A stretch of 64,000 nucleotides of DNA from Tilletiopsis washingtonensis (GCF_003144115.1 NW_020312006.1:373185-437184); one strand, 5' to 3'; positions 10,855 to 23,527 are shown, counted from the first letter of the stretch. Numbers and translations: made by a program. Notes: a model not told the origin generated them from the sequence alone.

Positions 10855-12626
10855 TCACTTCTTCTCCGGCTCCTTCTCCTCCTTCGGCGGCACAAGCGTG
10901 TAGCCCTGCGGCTGGAGACAGGGAGGCAGAGCTGCAGTCAGTGCGATGCTCCAGCCCTCCTGTACGGCACACGCTCACCTGGTAGTTCTTGCCCTCGCCG
11001 ACCTGCTCCCACGGGCTGGTGCCGCTGAAGTCGCGGAATGCCTGCGCCAGCTGCAGCGGCTCGTGCACGACACGCTTCTTCTCCTCGTCGTAGCGCACCT
11101 CGGAGTAGCCCGAGAGGGGGAAGTCCTTGCGCAGCGGGTGGCCCTCGAAGCCGTAGTCGGTGAGGATGCGGCGCAGGTCGGGGTGGCCGACGAAGAAGAC
11201 GCCGTACATGTCCCAGATCTCGCGCTCGTACCAGTCGGCACTGCGGAAGATGCCCGTGGCCGAGGGCACGGGCGTCACCTCGTCGGCGTACGTCTTGACG
11301 CGGATGCGCGCGTTGTAGCGCACGCTCAGCAGGTGGTACACGACCTCGAAGCGCTGGCTGCGCGTCGGGTAGTCGGCGCCGCTGATGTCCATGCACGCCT
11401 TGAACTGCGTCTGCGCGTGGTCGCGCAGGAACAGCAGCACCGGCTCCACCGCAGACGGCGCAATGTACAGCGTCAGCTCGTCCTTGACCACGGAGAACTG
11501 CTGGATGAACTTGGGCAGGCCTGTGTGCGCAGTGTGAGCAAGCCGTGCGGCACGGTCGTCATCGGGGCATAGCGGCTGGGCGGAAGATGCACCGGCGCAT
11601 GCGAGCTGGGCGAGCATGCATCGCTGTGGCGGTAGCTTCGCGCAATTGACGCAGCACACACCGTAATGGCAAGCCAGCGAGCGCAAGCGCCTTACCTTGG
11701 CCCACTGTGCGCCGAAATGAGGCCAAAAGCCAAGCCTCAGGCGCGAGAAAGCCCAACAGCTGCGTCGAGGCGATGCAGAAAGATCTGGCATGCATCTCAA
11801 GCGACGAGGACAGTGCTGGCCAGCCTGTGGTGCTGCAGCTCGCCGCCTGTGCTTCCCCGTCCCTCTCTCGACTCAAGGCTGGTCACCCGCGACTGGCCAG
11901 CCTGTGGTGCTGCAGCTCGCCGCCTGTGCTTTCCCGACCCTCTCTCGACTCAAGTCTGGTCCCCTGCGCTCGCCCGCAACACTTAGCAGTCCTCTTCCCT
12001 GTCTCTTTAGCCTCTCTCCTCCATGCCTATCCCGCTCCTGCTAGCTCTCTCTTTTGCTCCTCCGCCTGACCGGCCACGAGATACGCACAGCTGGTGATGT
12101 AGGCGCCGTAGTCGTGCAGGCCCTTGATGATGTCCCGGTACTTCTCCGCCTGGTTCTCGCCGGGCGAGAGCGGGAAGGGCGAGTGCGGGTTGACTGCGAG
12201 CGGAGGAGCGATCAACAATCGGAGCAGAGAGACGAGTGAGCGTAAGACAGAGCGAGCCCTGGGCGTTCCGAGATGCCGGACTGTCCTGGCGGCATCGCCG
12301 CGGCTGCTGCAAGCCAGGGCAGGAGCAGCAGGGCCCGCCGCTGGTCTCTCAAGCTACTGAGACCCAGCACCAGGCGCAGCTGGGTCATAGAGACAGCGCC
12401 CGAGTCGGCCAGATTGCCTCCCGCGCGCCGTCCCACTAGCGCATGTCCTCCATGTCCTCCAGACTGCGCACGAGCACGCACCCTTGTCGCCCGCCACGCC
12501 CTGGATGTTGGCACGCGGCGCCGCCGAGGAGAGGGCGCGCGAGGCCGCAGCAAGGGCGCGCGGCGCCGCAGCGCCGGAGCGCACTGCCGGTGCAGCGCGT
12601 GCGAGAAGACGCGCGGGAAGAGCCAT
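10855..12626 (-). CDS. NDUFS3: NADH:ubiquinone oxidoreductase 30-kDa subunit (NDUFS3/NUGM)
   Basis: Exons 12626-12482, 12193-12089, 11520-10979 and 10911-10855 give 282 aa. This is the nuclear-encoded 30-kDa subunit of the complex I hydrophilic arm in the mitochondrial matrix. The first ~40 residues are Arg/Ala/Ser-rich without acids ([18 protein letters not shown]), a typical mitochondrial presequence. Family blocks follow: [11 protein letters not shown] joined to [19 protein letters not shown], then [22 protein letters not shown], the signature [35 protein letters not shown], and [14 protein letters not shown]. All three junctions restore the frame. Introns are 288, 568 and 67 bp; the 568-bp one is the second longest seen in the window and contains a 77-bp tandem duplication. 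Confidence 0.96.
11816..11969. repeat. 77-bp imperfect tandem duplication inside an intron
   Basis: Copy 1 (11816-11892) and copy 2 (11893-11969) both begin CTGGCCAGCCTGTGGTGCTG and share a CCCTCTCTCGACTCAAG block. They differ at a few sites, mostly in the last third. They lie in the second intron of the complex I subunit gene. Confidence 0.85.
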
Positions 12627-12894
12627 GGTGAGGGGGAGGGGATGGGGTGGGAGAGAGGCTGCGATCGCGGAGCGGCCTCGGAAGGCTGGCCGCGGCTGCT
12701 TAGGTGGCAGCGCCGCGGCGATGAGCGTCCCACGGTGCACGCGCCCGCTTCTATTGGGCGGCGCGGGGGGGCTTGTAATCGCTCTATTCAGCACGTGACG
12801 CTGGCTCTACAGTCGCGGCAGCGCAGGCTCGCAGCCGCCGTCGGCCAGCTCCACCTCCTTCCTCCCTCCCACCCGCACCCGATACCCCGCAGCC

Positions 12895-13962
12895 ATGGCC
12901 GCCCGTCTCACGCCCGCCTTCGACGCCCTGCCGTACGCCGACGGCGCGCCCGAGCCCGCCACGGCGCAGGCCGTGCAGCGCCTCATCGCTGCAGAGCAGG
13001 CGCGCATGCCGCACCGGCCTGATGACGATGACGCGCGCCTGCCGCCGCCAAGCGCTGTGTTTGAGGTGCGTGCTAGAAGGAGAGGCTGAGGGGCAGTGGG
13101 AGAGGTGTTGCGCCAGGTTTGCGACGTGCGATCAGGTGCAGAGCTCAGCGCAAGGTGCGCATGTCTACGGGCGACCGGTGCCTCCCGCGCGACGGTGTGA
13201 TGTCTCGAAGCATGCCTCTGCGTTTCGGTGCCGCGCCTGCGAAGCGCAGAGGGACAGTGAAGCCTTCGAGGTCGCTGGAGGTGTTCAGATGCACTCTCAG
13301 CTTTCCAACTCACACTCTTCTCCACTTCAGATTTCGCCTGCTCTCGCCGAGCTCTACGCATCCACGACCGGCCCCGACGCAGCGCCAACACGCGCGATCG
13401 ACCCAAGTCGCTATGCCTTGCAGCCGCCGGCCGAGAGCTCGCCTGAGGCATGGAGGGAGGCGCTGCAGCGCGCAGATGCGGCGCTGGAGTACGCTGAGGC
13501 GCGGAGAGGGACGCTGGAGGTCGAGCGGAAGATGGGCGGTGAGTACGCGCTTGATGTTCTGGCGTAGGGTATGAAGGAACCCCGGCGAGACTGGGCGAAG
13601 CGCCAGCTGGAGCTGTGCGTCGCATTCAGCGACACGCACCTCCGAGGCTCGGTCCGTTGTCCGGCCACTGACGCTTCTCCTTCACAGCCAACCTCTGGCA
13701 GCTGCACAACTACCAGCTCTCCTCCTCTCTCACCGCCTACCAGACCTCGCTTTCCGAGTCACAAGCCGCCACTGCAGCGCTGAACTCGGCGCGTGCGCAA
13801 CGCCAGCGTGCTGCAAAGGCGGAGATGCAGCGGCTGGAGGGCAAGTGGGCGGATGGCATCGCGGCCGAGCTGCAGGTCGAGGTGGCGCGGTTGCAGGGCG
13901 AGCGAGAGTGCGAGGAGCTGGAGGCGCAGGTGAGGCAACTGCGGAAACAGCTCGGAGAATGA
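12895..13962 (+). CDS. BCAS2: Pre-mRNA splicing factor SPF27 / BCAS2 (Cwf7)
   Basis: Exons 12895-13065, 13331-13538 and 13688-13962 give 217 aa, the usual size. SPF27 is a core subunit of the Prp19/NTC complex of the spliceosome. The family start is clear (DALPYADG), followed by AVQRLIAAEQARM, the LYASTTGPDAAPTRAIDPSRY block, then NLWQLHNYQLSSSLTAYQ and a C-terminal coiled coil ending QVRQLRKQLGE. Introns are 265 and 149 bp; the G|CC join at intron 2 gives MG-ANLWQ. It is divergent from the complex I subunit gene, with 268 bp between starts, and convergent with the next gene. Confidence 0.93.
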
Positions 13963-14235
13963 GATGCGGGCTTTGCAGAGCAAATGGGTGTGACAGCGAC
14001 GCTGTCTGTTTAGGGAGCAGTCATCGGCCGCTGCACCACGACGCGGCATGCGGCGGTCGCAATCATGCGGGATGGCCAGCCGTGGTCAGGCCCGGCACAG
14101 ACACGCAGTGCGATCAGGCGGCCGCACTGCCTCATATCCGGCGGCTGAAAGGCTCGCGAAGGGTATAGGATTGGCCAATGCTGCGGCGCGCTCATGGGCA
14201 CATGCCGCTGCGACACGCATCTTGGTGCTCGAGTG

Positions 14236-15414
14236 TCATCGCGCCAGGTTCCGGAAGATGCTGGCGGTCGGCTTCCTTCTGCGCTCGCGCTCCAGCTTGA
14301 TGCGGCCCACGATCGCCGCGTCCTGCGCCACGCTCAGCTCTCCCCCCTCGACGTGCGGCAGGCGCAGGGCCGGCTGAGTTATGCGTCAGCGGCAGCGAGC
14401 GTCCAATGAGGCAGGGCAAAGACTCACAGCCTCGCCGGCGTCCTCAGCCCGTCTACGTAGTCGTTCGACGCGCTCTTGCAGCGCCTCTAGCTCCTGCGCT
14501 TGGGTGCGAAGCGTCGCCGAGAGGGCCACCGTCTCCAGCGCTTCCGGCAGCAGAAGCGACTCGAGCATCGCCTGGCGAGCGCGCGTCAGCGTTGCGCGCA
14601 ATGCTTGCCGTATGGGCACGTACCTCATCACCGCCTTCGCCCAGGAGACTCTGCTCTGCGTCTATCTCCTCCTCCAGACCCATGCCCGCCTCGCGCTCCG
14701 CCCGCCAGCGCACCATGCTGCCGGCAGTGCTGGCTGTGCCGCCGACACCGCTCGTGCCCGCCGTGCCCGCCGGCAGAGGCTTCGTTGGCGGCACCAGGAG
14801 ACGCTCGAGCGCGCCGTCGAGGCGAGTGAGGGAGCGCGAGAGGATTGCTGATGCTGAAGCGCGATGGTTGCGCGGCAATTGCGCGAGGATTGGCCTGCTC
14901 AAGTGGGTCAGCATGGTGCTTGGCGGAGGAGTAGGCAGGTGGCTGCTGCCTGCAGGCCACGCTGCGCCGAGCTTCCTCGCTTTGCAAGCCCGTACAAGCG
15001 CTCCATGCTGCTCGCGCTACATTTGCTGTCCACTCTGCAGTCCACTCACCTAGCGCATGCCCACACGGCGCCGCCCTCGCTGCACACAGCCTCGCGCTCC
15101 TCTGCGCCGACGCGGCGCCAGCGACGCAGCTTCTCCTTCTCGCTGAGCCGTTCGCTGCGGCCGCCACCGCCGCCGCCGTGCTCCTCTGCCTCAGACGCCG
15201 AGTCCGACTCGTCTCCCGCAACAAGCGAGCCCTGCGAGCCGTCGTCCTCGCTCGAGTAGTCGTCGCTCGCCTCGGAGCCCGACGCGGCCTGCGAGCCCGA
15301 GTGGAAGGAGGACTCGTCGCCGGACGATTCGGAGGCGGCACGCGCGCGCTTCGAGGCGCCGCCAGCGGGTAGACGGCTCGAGCTGGCGACGGGAGCAGGG
15401 CGCTTGGGCGGCAT
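14236..15414 (-). CDS. Uncharacterised acidic/coiled-coil nuclear-type protein
   Basis: Exons 15414-15050, 14894-14624, 14571-14428 and 14373-14236 give 305 aa with every junction in frame. Residues 1-90 are basic (MPPKRPAP, KRARAA) then strongly Ser/Asp/Glu-rich, typical of a nuclear protein. LSEKEKLRRWRRVGAEEREAV follows, then a helical region and a convincing coiled coil (AMLESLLLPEALETVALSATL, then LRTQAQELEALQERVERLRRR). The C-terminus is basic (KLERERRRKPTASIFRNLAR). I do not recognise the family. The layout resembles small kinetochore or chromatin linker proteins, but that is only a guess. Intron 1 is 155 bp; the others are 52-54 bp. Confidence 0.7.
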
Positions 15415-18400
15415 TGCGGCAAGGTGTGAGACGGTGTGAGTGGGACGATATGGAGCGCAGCAGACGTCTGCGAGGCGCGGCGGAGTGGGTGTTGCTCCCA
15501 CGCGCGCCGACGCGTCGGGAGGCGCGGCGTGTTGCTCGCCGCACCCACGTGGCGCTGCCTTGCCCCCTCCGACACGAGCCTGCCGCCGCCCTCCTTACCA
15601 TCGGCTCGTCAGAAGCCGGCAAGGCTTCGCTTTTGCTTCGATTTTCTCGATCCAGCTGTATCTTGTGCAGGCGGTCAGCGCTCAGCGTTTCGAGATGCAC
15701 GCAGTACGCGCCGGAGCGAGTGCTCCACCTTGGCGGCGCTCGCCACGCTCAAGCAATCCGCTTGTCACCGCTTGTCCTTCTGCGACAAGCAACAACTCCC
15801 GAACTCCAGCGAAAGCAATTCGATTGGTGCAGCGGTCACCGACGCAATATCCGGCCCTCTCCGAGCAATCTCAGTAGCGCTACGTAGCATCCTCATTGGC
15901 TCGGGAGGGGAGATTGCGCGTGCAACGTTGTGCAGCTCACTGTGGGCGGCACAGCTGGCGGACAGGCGTCGCCCTCTGACCAGCCAGGCGCTGCAGCCAC
16001 GAGACCCACCGAGCGGATGCCGGACGCGGGCTTCCGAGCCGCAGCGGTACGTCGCAGACGGCATCGTAGACCTCTGAGCGCCAAGGATGAAGCTGATGAG
16101 GCTTTAGCCGCAGGCGCAACCCGAACGTCCGCACGCGGCCGCCGGCGCTGCTCCGCTCGGCGCGGGCGCGCATCGCTGAGGCGCGCCGCGCCAAAGGGCA
16201 TGCGAGACGTGTGGCTTGGGCAGCGTGTGCCACACGCCCTCGACTCAGACCCAGCGATCGCTCCGGCAGAAGGCAGCGCTGTCTCACGCAAGCCGCCCAT
16301 CGATGCAGCACCCAGCCAGACGTGGGGTATTCGCAGCCCGCCCACACGAGGGAAGCGTCTGCATCATCGCTCCGGCATAGAAGCAGGCACCCACGCATGC
16401 CCTCGCGCTCGCTCGGGCCGAGCGGAGTGCGTCGCAGCATCCGGTATGCGGCCAACTGGTCGTCCTCGGAGTCCATCACCGTGCGGTGCGCTCCTCGGCA
16501 ATCTCGTCTTGTGGCGGCGCATCCACGGCTCCACATACCTTGTGCAGCGAAGAGCCAGTGGCACTGGGATCGGTACGCGGGCCGGCAGAACTCGAATGGT
16601 CTGACCCGCATCGCCACAAGCCAAGGCTGCGCAGCGGGAACGGCCATGTGCGCACGTAGGTCCACGATCCTGAAGCCTCTGCGGCATGCCTCGGACAGCC
16701 ATCGCCTCAGACGGGACACGCTGGTCGGACGACTGCTCATGTCACCTGCCCAAACCGCGTCGCGCTGTCCGCCCCGGTATCGCAGCATCGAGCTCGCAGC
16801 GCTGCAAAGAAAGAATGTGCAGTGTGCGTGCAGGAGAGACGACCTGCTCGTTACATGCTTCGCCGGGGCTGTGGCATGCGCTAGGATCACTGAGGGGGCT
16901 GCTCTACAACCCAGGAGCAGTCGACGCCGCCAGATGGCCTCGGAGCCGCATGGCTGCATCCTGTACCGGCTGCTGCAGCTCAGCCCCTCTCGGCTCGTTG
17001 AGCCTCACGCTAGTCAGAGCTCCCCAGCTAGTCCAAAGCCGCTCGTGAGGTTTAAGCGAGGCCAGCTCGAGCGCTGCGCTAGCGTACCAGCACAGCCGCA
17101 GCAACTCTATTCCTGTCGATGGGCTGCAGCGCTCAGGTGCCGGTGGATGTGCGGTACAATGCGCCGAGAGCCCGTCGCGCCATTCTGACGTGCTACTCAG
17201 ACTGCCTACGATCTGATGGCTCCGAGGCGGGATAGTGAGCGACTGTCTCTGCGCCTGAGCGGAGAAGCTGCCTGATGCTGCACGCATGCTTGGCTCTCTC
17301 GAGCCCTGCTTCAACTCGGGCCTCCTCTTCTGACGACTGTGCGGATCGACCGCGTGCTCTGTGCCTTGCCTCGGGGGCGACATGCGGCAGCATCGGAGGT
17401 CGCTCCCGAGGCACGGCATCCTTGGCGCAAGCGAGCACGAGTCTTGGGGCCGAACGTGCGTGCCGCGGGAGAGGGCGCCTCTCATGCACCCCGAACCGCC
17501 TCGCTTGCCGCCGCTCGGCCTCGACGAGCGCCCTGGAACGGCTCCGTCAAGCACTACCTGCCAGCGCTTGAAAACAGAAAAGCATACATAGCGTAGCGCT
17601 GGGGTCATGCTCGACGGCGCTTGATGCTGCGTGAGCAGAGCTTGCCACGCCTGATCGCCAGACGTGCGGCCTCTTGCGCTCAGGCATCTCTCCGGTGTCC
17701 GGCACCCTCCGCGTCCGCGTACCATTCCTGTGGGCGCAGCTCGACGAGGGCAACACGGAGGCAGTACACACGTGGCCGGCGAGCAGGCTGTGGCAACGCA
17801 GACGTAGCAATGGGGCGTCGAGCGCGCAGGCCTCCGGCGGAGGCCAGAGGGTGCCGGGAGGGTCGAGCAGCGTCGAAGCAAGGGCGGCCGGGGCTGCCGC
17901 CCGTGCCGGGCGGAGCGGCGGACAGTTGCGTCGCAACTCCCGGATGATCCTCGCCTCTTGGGGTCTGCCGGACGCCATGCCTCGGCCGCCGAGGCTTCTG
18001 CGTGCTGCGGTACCCGTCCCGTCGGAAGCGTGGGCAGGACGAGCATGAAGGATGCAGGGTGCATGGCGCAGGAGCGCGGCATGCGGCGCGGCGACCTCGA
18101 TCGCTGCCGCATGCCGGCGGGCGGTGCGTGCGCAGAAGCCGTGCTGTTGACGCCGCAGGCTGTGCGTCAGGGCAGGATGGGCATGCTGCCAAGAGGCTCT
18201 CGGATTGCCATGCCGGATGCGAGGAGAGCGGACGTCGATGTCGGCTGTGCTGTGTGCCTGTGGCGCCTCGGGCGAGGCAGCACTGCAGCACTAGAGCACA
18301 GCCAGCCCCCAGCGCGTGGCTTTGCTCCGCCGTCACGTGTGCTGCTCCTGCTTCAGCCCCCCCTCCCCAGCCCGCTCGTCTGACGCCGTGGCGCGCAGCT

Positions 18401-19960
18401 TATCGCCTCGGCACTCTCTCGCTCGCAAACGTCCGAGTCTCAACGCGCGCCAGCGTCCGTCGCTGATCTCGCGCTGCACCTGCGCTGCTGCAGGCGCGAG
18501 TGGCGGCACACGTCCGCTCGGCGACCCTGACGCGCGCGCCGGCTCGTTCTCTGCCGGGTGCGGCGCTTCCAAGCCGGCTGCGTTTGCGTTTTTGGACAGA
18601 CAGCTGCAGCAGCGTGCTGCAGCAGCGCTGCAGGCGCAAGGTACCGCCGACGGCGAGCGATAGACTGCCCGACAACGTCGCGTCGCCGACGCCGGCGCCG
18701 AGTCGCTGCTGGTGCTGCCGTGCTGGTGCTGCGGCTGTGCTTTGCGGCCGCCTTGTTCGGACGTGCGGAGAGGAGACCTGCATCCCCGCAGGCATTGCAG
18801 CACCTCAGCCCGGTGGTGCCGCGGCTGGAGAACAGCGGCATTCTGAGCCAGCTGCTGAGCGCTGCGCCTCGCCGTCGCTCCGCCTCGGCATCGGTGTGCG
18901 GGTGCTGCACCCTCCCGCTCCGCCTCCGGCTCAGCCGCCAGCTTCGACGAGGCGTCCGAGCTTAGGATCGTGCTTCTGCGCCGCTCCGCCGCCGCCGCAC
19001 GACGCCTCAGACCTGAGCGTCCCCCCAGTTTAACCGGCTAGCGTGACACGCGGCGCGCATCTGCGCCGCCGCTTGCTCTGCAGCTGTTCTGCCCGGCATC
19101 GGCTGCGTCCGCCGCTGCGCCAGTGCCCGCGCCGGGTGCCGACGCCGACACGGGCTGCTTGTGCCGCTGCACGCTGCGCAGCCCCGAGCCGTCGGATCTC
19201 AGGCAGCATCAGCGCTGCGGCCGCAACCGCGTAACGCGCTTCTGCCGCCGAGCGTCGCGGCGCCGAGTCCGGAGTCCACGCACGCGGCGCCGGGCCCCGG
19301 CCTGGATTCAGCGGGCCACGCCCGCACGCCGCCGTTCCGCCTCTCCGTCGTTCCGCACACACTTGGCGGCAGCGCCTGACACCTGCGACGTACGCCCGTG
19401 CTCCCGTGCGACACCAGCGAGCACAGCGTGCGGCAGGGCTGCAATCAGCACGAGGGCGAATTCAGCACACGAGGGCACGGAGGAGCAGCCGGCGCGGCGA
19501 AAGCAGCAGCAGCACGCGGGAGCAGCATCAAGAGGCGTTTCTGGCCTGGCGGCTTCTACCGCAAGCACCACGCCGCATCCTCACGTCCGTCTGTTCGCCT
19601 GCTCTACCCAGCCTGGCGCCTGCCCCTTGCTCCCGGGCTGCGCTTTGCTTCGGGACCACGCCGCTTCCGATTGCGCTCGCCGGCTCCTCTTAGGCGCGTG
19701 CCTTTCATTCGCTGCGCCGCGTCTTGCTCCCCACCCACTCCGTCGGATCGCCTGCCCGAGCCCTCTCAGTCCCGCTCCCGCGCTCCGCACCGCGCATGCT
19801 GCCGCTCCGTCACCTCGCCGTCTCGCCCGCCGCGCAGCCGCCCGTCCTTGCGTCCGCACCACCACCACCACCGGCGCCGCCTCTCACCCACCTCGCCTCG
19901 CCGCCGCGCCCGTCCGCCACTCCGCGTCCACAGTCCAGCGCGCCCGTGCGCCTGCCCGCG
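15415..19960. other. 4.5-kb gene-poor stretch
   Basis: No protein domain, conserved splice-joined frame or RNA gene could be supported. Several 200-400-codon open frames exist on both strands, but they overlap each other, are rich in Arg/Ala/Ser/Cys and show no family resemblance. It should contain the upstream regions of both flanking genes. The last ~300 bp are pyrimidine-rich and probably 5' UTR of the transcription factor, or coding if its upstream ATG at 19796 is used. Confidence 0.5.
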
Positions 19961-22900
19961 ATGAGCAGCAGCAGCAGCGTCTTCAAGAGCCTGCCGAGCT
20001 CGCACCACGGCGGCATGCCGTGGCCGGCGGCCTCGCCCTCGGCGCTCAGCCCGCCGCCGCTGAGCGACTGCACGCCGAGCAGCGAGTCGTCGTCGCGCAC
20101 GTCGCCCGCCACCGCACCGACGCCGCTCTCCTCGTCGGCGTCCGACCGTGCGCCGCCGGCGCCCGCGAGCAGCAGCAGCAAGACCGGCGGCAGGCCGCGC
20201 AGCCCGTCGCCCGCACGCGCAGAGGGCAGCAGCTCGCCGCCGCGCTCCTCTGCCGTGCCTGTGGTCCAGCCAGCGCGGCCCTCGCAGGCAGGGGCGGACG
20301 CAGGCTACACACCGTGAGTGAGAGAGGCCGCCAAGCTTTTCATCTTTGCCGCTCTGCCGAGGCGAATGGTCATATTCACGGCCTGAGTGGTGGCCCGGAT
20401 TTGCACTCGCGGCACTTTACGACGCCATGAGCTGCCAATTGCGGTGTCTTGGGTCCAGGGCCGATCAATGACTGCGCCCTGCGCCAATGTGTGCCTCGCG
20501 CTGACCCCTGTCTTCCCTCAATCAGATCCTGCAGCCGCTGCCGCGCCAAGAAGCTGCGATGCAACTGCGAGACGCCGTGCTCCAACTGCATCAGCAAGGG
20601 CCTGCAAGACGAGTGCCACAAGGACCGACGGTGAGTCTCGATCGGCCGTTCGCAGCTCGCAGCGACACTGACGCTTGCTGCACAACCCAGCATCCCGCGC
20701 GGCCGCAAGCGCTCGCGTCTGGACCAGCACCCCGCCGTCGAGCATGAGATCACGACGCTGCGGCGCAAGCTGCGCGAGCTCGAGTCGCAGAGCCGCATCG
20801 CTCCGTCGCCATCGTCGGGCTCGTCGTCATCGCATGCTGCTGCGCCTGCTTCGTACACACACTCGGCGTACGCAAGCAGCCCTGCCTCCGGCCGGTATCA
20901 AGACCTCGGCGCGGGACGGCACCACGTGCCGCGTGTTCCGTCGCCAGTGCCCGAGCGTCGTGCACCGCTGGAGCGGCGCGGCAGTGCTCTCGGCTCCATC
21001 GCCTCGGACGGAACGGGCCGCTCGCTGGATGCGGGTCCGAGCAACTGGGTCCCGCGAGACGGCTACGGCGCATCGCGCTCTGCCGCCGAGGCCCTGTCTT
21101 CGCTCAGCAGACCGTCACCGTCGCATGCCCTCTCCGGACACAGCTCCTCATCGCGCACGTCCTTGCTCGCCGACGCCACCCTGCCGCCACCGCGATCCTT
21201 CCAGCCTCTGCGCCCGCGCGACCCATCGCACATGGATGTCGCGGCCCAGTCGTTCGAGTCGCTGTCCCACTCTCGCTGGACTCGGGGCTCTGAACCACTG
21301 CGGATGAGCGGCCTGGCTGCTGATCGCCAGAGCAAGTACTGGGCCGATCCTGCTTCGATCCACGAGCGCCGTGCCCTCATCGAAGAGGTGCAAGCCGCGG
21401 CACCCGAGCTGAGCGTGCTCAACGAGCTGACGCACACCTTCCTGTGAGTTGCGCTCTCACCCGCAAGGCATCCTCTGCTGATCTGTTTTGGCGATTCAGC
21501 TACAGAGCCAATCATTTTGGCGGGCACGTCGTACATGAGCCATCCTTCCGCGAGGCGACGCAGGTGCTCATGTCCGGCAGCGTCGACGAGGTGCTGCATT
21601 CGTCCGTCTTCGCCGACCCCGCGGCACTCGCTGTGTGGCTCCTCGTGCTCGACTGCGGATACCAGTTCCACCCTTTCTCGGGCCCAACGTCGAGCACGCC
21701 TGGCTTCGCCGGAGTCCACGCCATGCGCAACAGCGGCGCGGATCCTACGCGCCACTGGCAGGACCTGGCGCGCCGAGCGTTCGCGATCGAGCGCACCTAC
21801 GCGATCCGCAGCATCAGCGGCCTGCAAGCGGCCTGTCTGTTCATCCTGCTTGGCGAGCGCGACTCGGCGTGGGTCCGCATGGTGGGCCACGCGGCGCTGA
21901 CCGGCGCCCGCGAGATGGGACTCGCACGTCTCGGCGCAGCGCCGTGCAGCGCCGACATGTCTATGCGCGAGTTTGTCCGCCTAGAGACTGCAGTGCGCAT
22001 CTGGAACTTTCTCTGCGACCGCGACTGGTGTGCAGGGCAGCGCGACGGCAGCTATGCCATCCACCGTGGACAGTTCGACACGCGGCGTCCGCTAAACCTC
22101 AACGATGCCGACCTCGAGGCTGGATTGAGTGACTCGCGCCCAGCATCCGAATGGACAGAGATGTCCTACGTGCTGGCGCATCTCGATCTCGCCGAACACG
22201 TCCGCGATGCCATCGACGTGCGCAACCTGCACTCGCGACTGCCGAACGGCGCTCCCGGCGAGTTGAGCGCCGCGGCCGTAGAGCAGCTCGACGACGGGCT
22301 GCGGCGCTACTTGCAGTTCAAGCTGCCGCGCTTCTTTGCGCTGGGCAGCAACTTCTGCCAGCCGCGCATCGCGGTGCCGCAGCGCTGGATGCTGCACCAG
22401 CAGGTCTTCAGCCAGCTTCTGTCGCTGCACCGCTCGTCGATCACTACGGCTGCGGGCCGCTCGACGTGCCTCTCTGTCGCGATGGCCACGCTCGACCTGT
22501 TCGCCGAGATCCGCACCATGTGCCCCGTCATCGAGGGCCTCTACGTCAACTCGCAGCACCTCTTCACCGCCGCGCTTATCCTCGTGCTCGACATGCTCCA
22601 CACGAGCTCGCACGAACGACGCCTGGATGCGCGCCAGAAGGTGGCCAGCGCCATCGAGCACCTCGCAAACTCGCCGCGCTCCGCAGTCATCCTCAGCGTC
22701 CTACTAGACGAGGAAGAGGCGCAGCAGCAGCGCCGCGCCAACCGTCAAGAGCCGCCGAACACGCCGCTCGACGTGGCCGCGATCTCCTGGCGCATCTCGC
22801 GCACGCTCGACTCCATCCCGTCTACGCCGCCTCACAGTGCGCGCGTGCCCGACGAATGCGCCGCGCCAGCGCTGGCTCCGTCGCTCTCTTCTCTGGGCAT

Positions 22901-23249
22901 CGCCAGGCTCCCGCCCACGCCGTCCGGCCACTCGCTGCCTCCGATGTCGCGCGACATGCCACCGCCCGACAACTTGCGTCTGCCTCTGCCGCGTCCGAGC
23001 CCGTCACGCTCGCACTACTCCAGCTCGCCGTCGCCGCGTCTGCCGCACCCTGCCGAGCGCGGCCACTTCTCGTCGCAGCCGCAGCCGTATCCGCAGGCGC
23101 ACTCGCACCCGCAGGCCCCGCCCTGCGCGCAGCAGCCGCACGTCTCGTCTCCCCCGCACACCAGCCACGCCGAGGCGTTCGGCGACGACGAGGCCGTCTG
23201 GGCCTGGATCCTCAATGCGGGCCTGCCGCTCGACGACGTGTCCTACTGA
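19961..23249 (+). CDS. Zn2Cys6 zinc-cluster transcription factor (first of a convergent pair)
   Basis: Exons 19961-20313, 20526-20630, 20691-21443 and 21500-23249 give 986 aa. Residues ~118-150 form a zinc cluster C-x2-C-x6-C-x5-C-x2-C-x8-C (SCSRCRAKKLRC, CSNC), encoded almost entirely by the 105-bp exon 2. It is followed by basic RGRKRSR and a short heptad helix (ITTLRRKLRELES) suited to dimerisation. After a Ser/Pro-rich linker comes a fungal-type regulatory domain (residues ~400-810: FREATQVLMSGSVDEVL, then ARRAFAIERTYAIRSISGLQA and VRLETAVRIWNFLCDRDW). The C-terminus is Pro/Ser/His-rich and ends with an acidic-hydrophobic patch (DDEAVWAWILNAGLP), a plausible activation motif. An in-frame ATG at 19796 would add 55 low-complexity residues; I prefer 19961 because the stretch before it looks like C-rich UTR. 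The target pathway is unknown. Confidence 0.88.
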
Positions 23250-23464
23250 GGCGTCCACTCTGTCGTCCCACGCACTCTTTCCCTTTCAGACGCTCCTGCG
23301 CGTCCCTGTATTCTTCGCCATCGGTCCTGTTCCACTGCCTGCTCTTAGCTCTCTAATTAGAATGCACGACGTTTCACATTATTCAGAGCAGGTCCGTCGT
23401 CGGACTAATGATACAGGGGGATGCGGGAAGAGCCGCAGATGGAAGGGCGTGATTGAGGGAGCGT

Positions 23465-23492
23465 TCAGAAGGGCTGCTCATGGTGGGAGTGG

Positions 23493-23527
<35 letters not shown>

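Noticed and set aside
15937-18112. Overlapping 340- and 402-codon minus-strand frames and a 325-codon plus-strand frame
   Set aside because: They overlap each other on both strands, look compositionally random and lack recognisable motifs; long stop-free frames are expected at this GC content.
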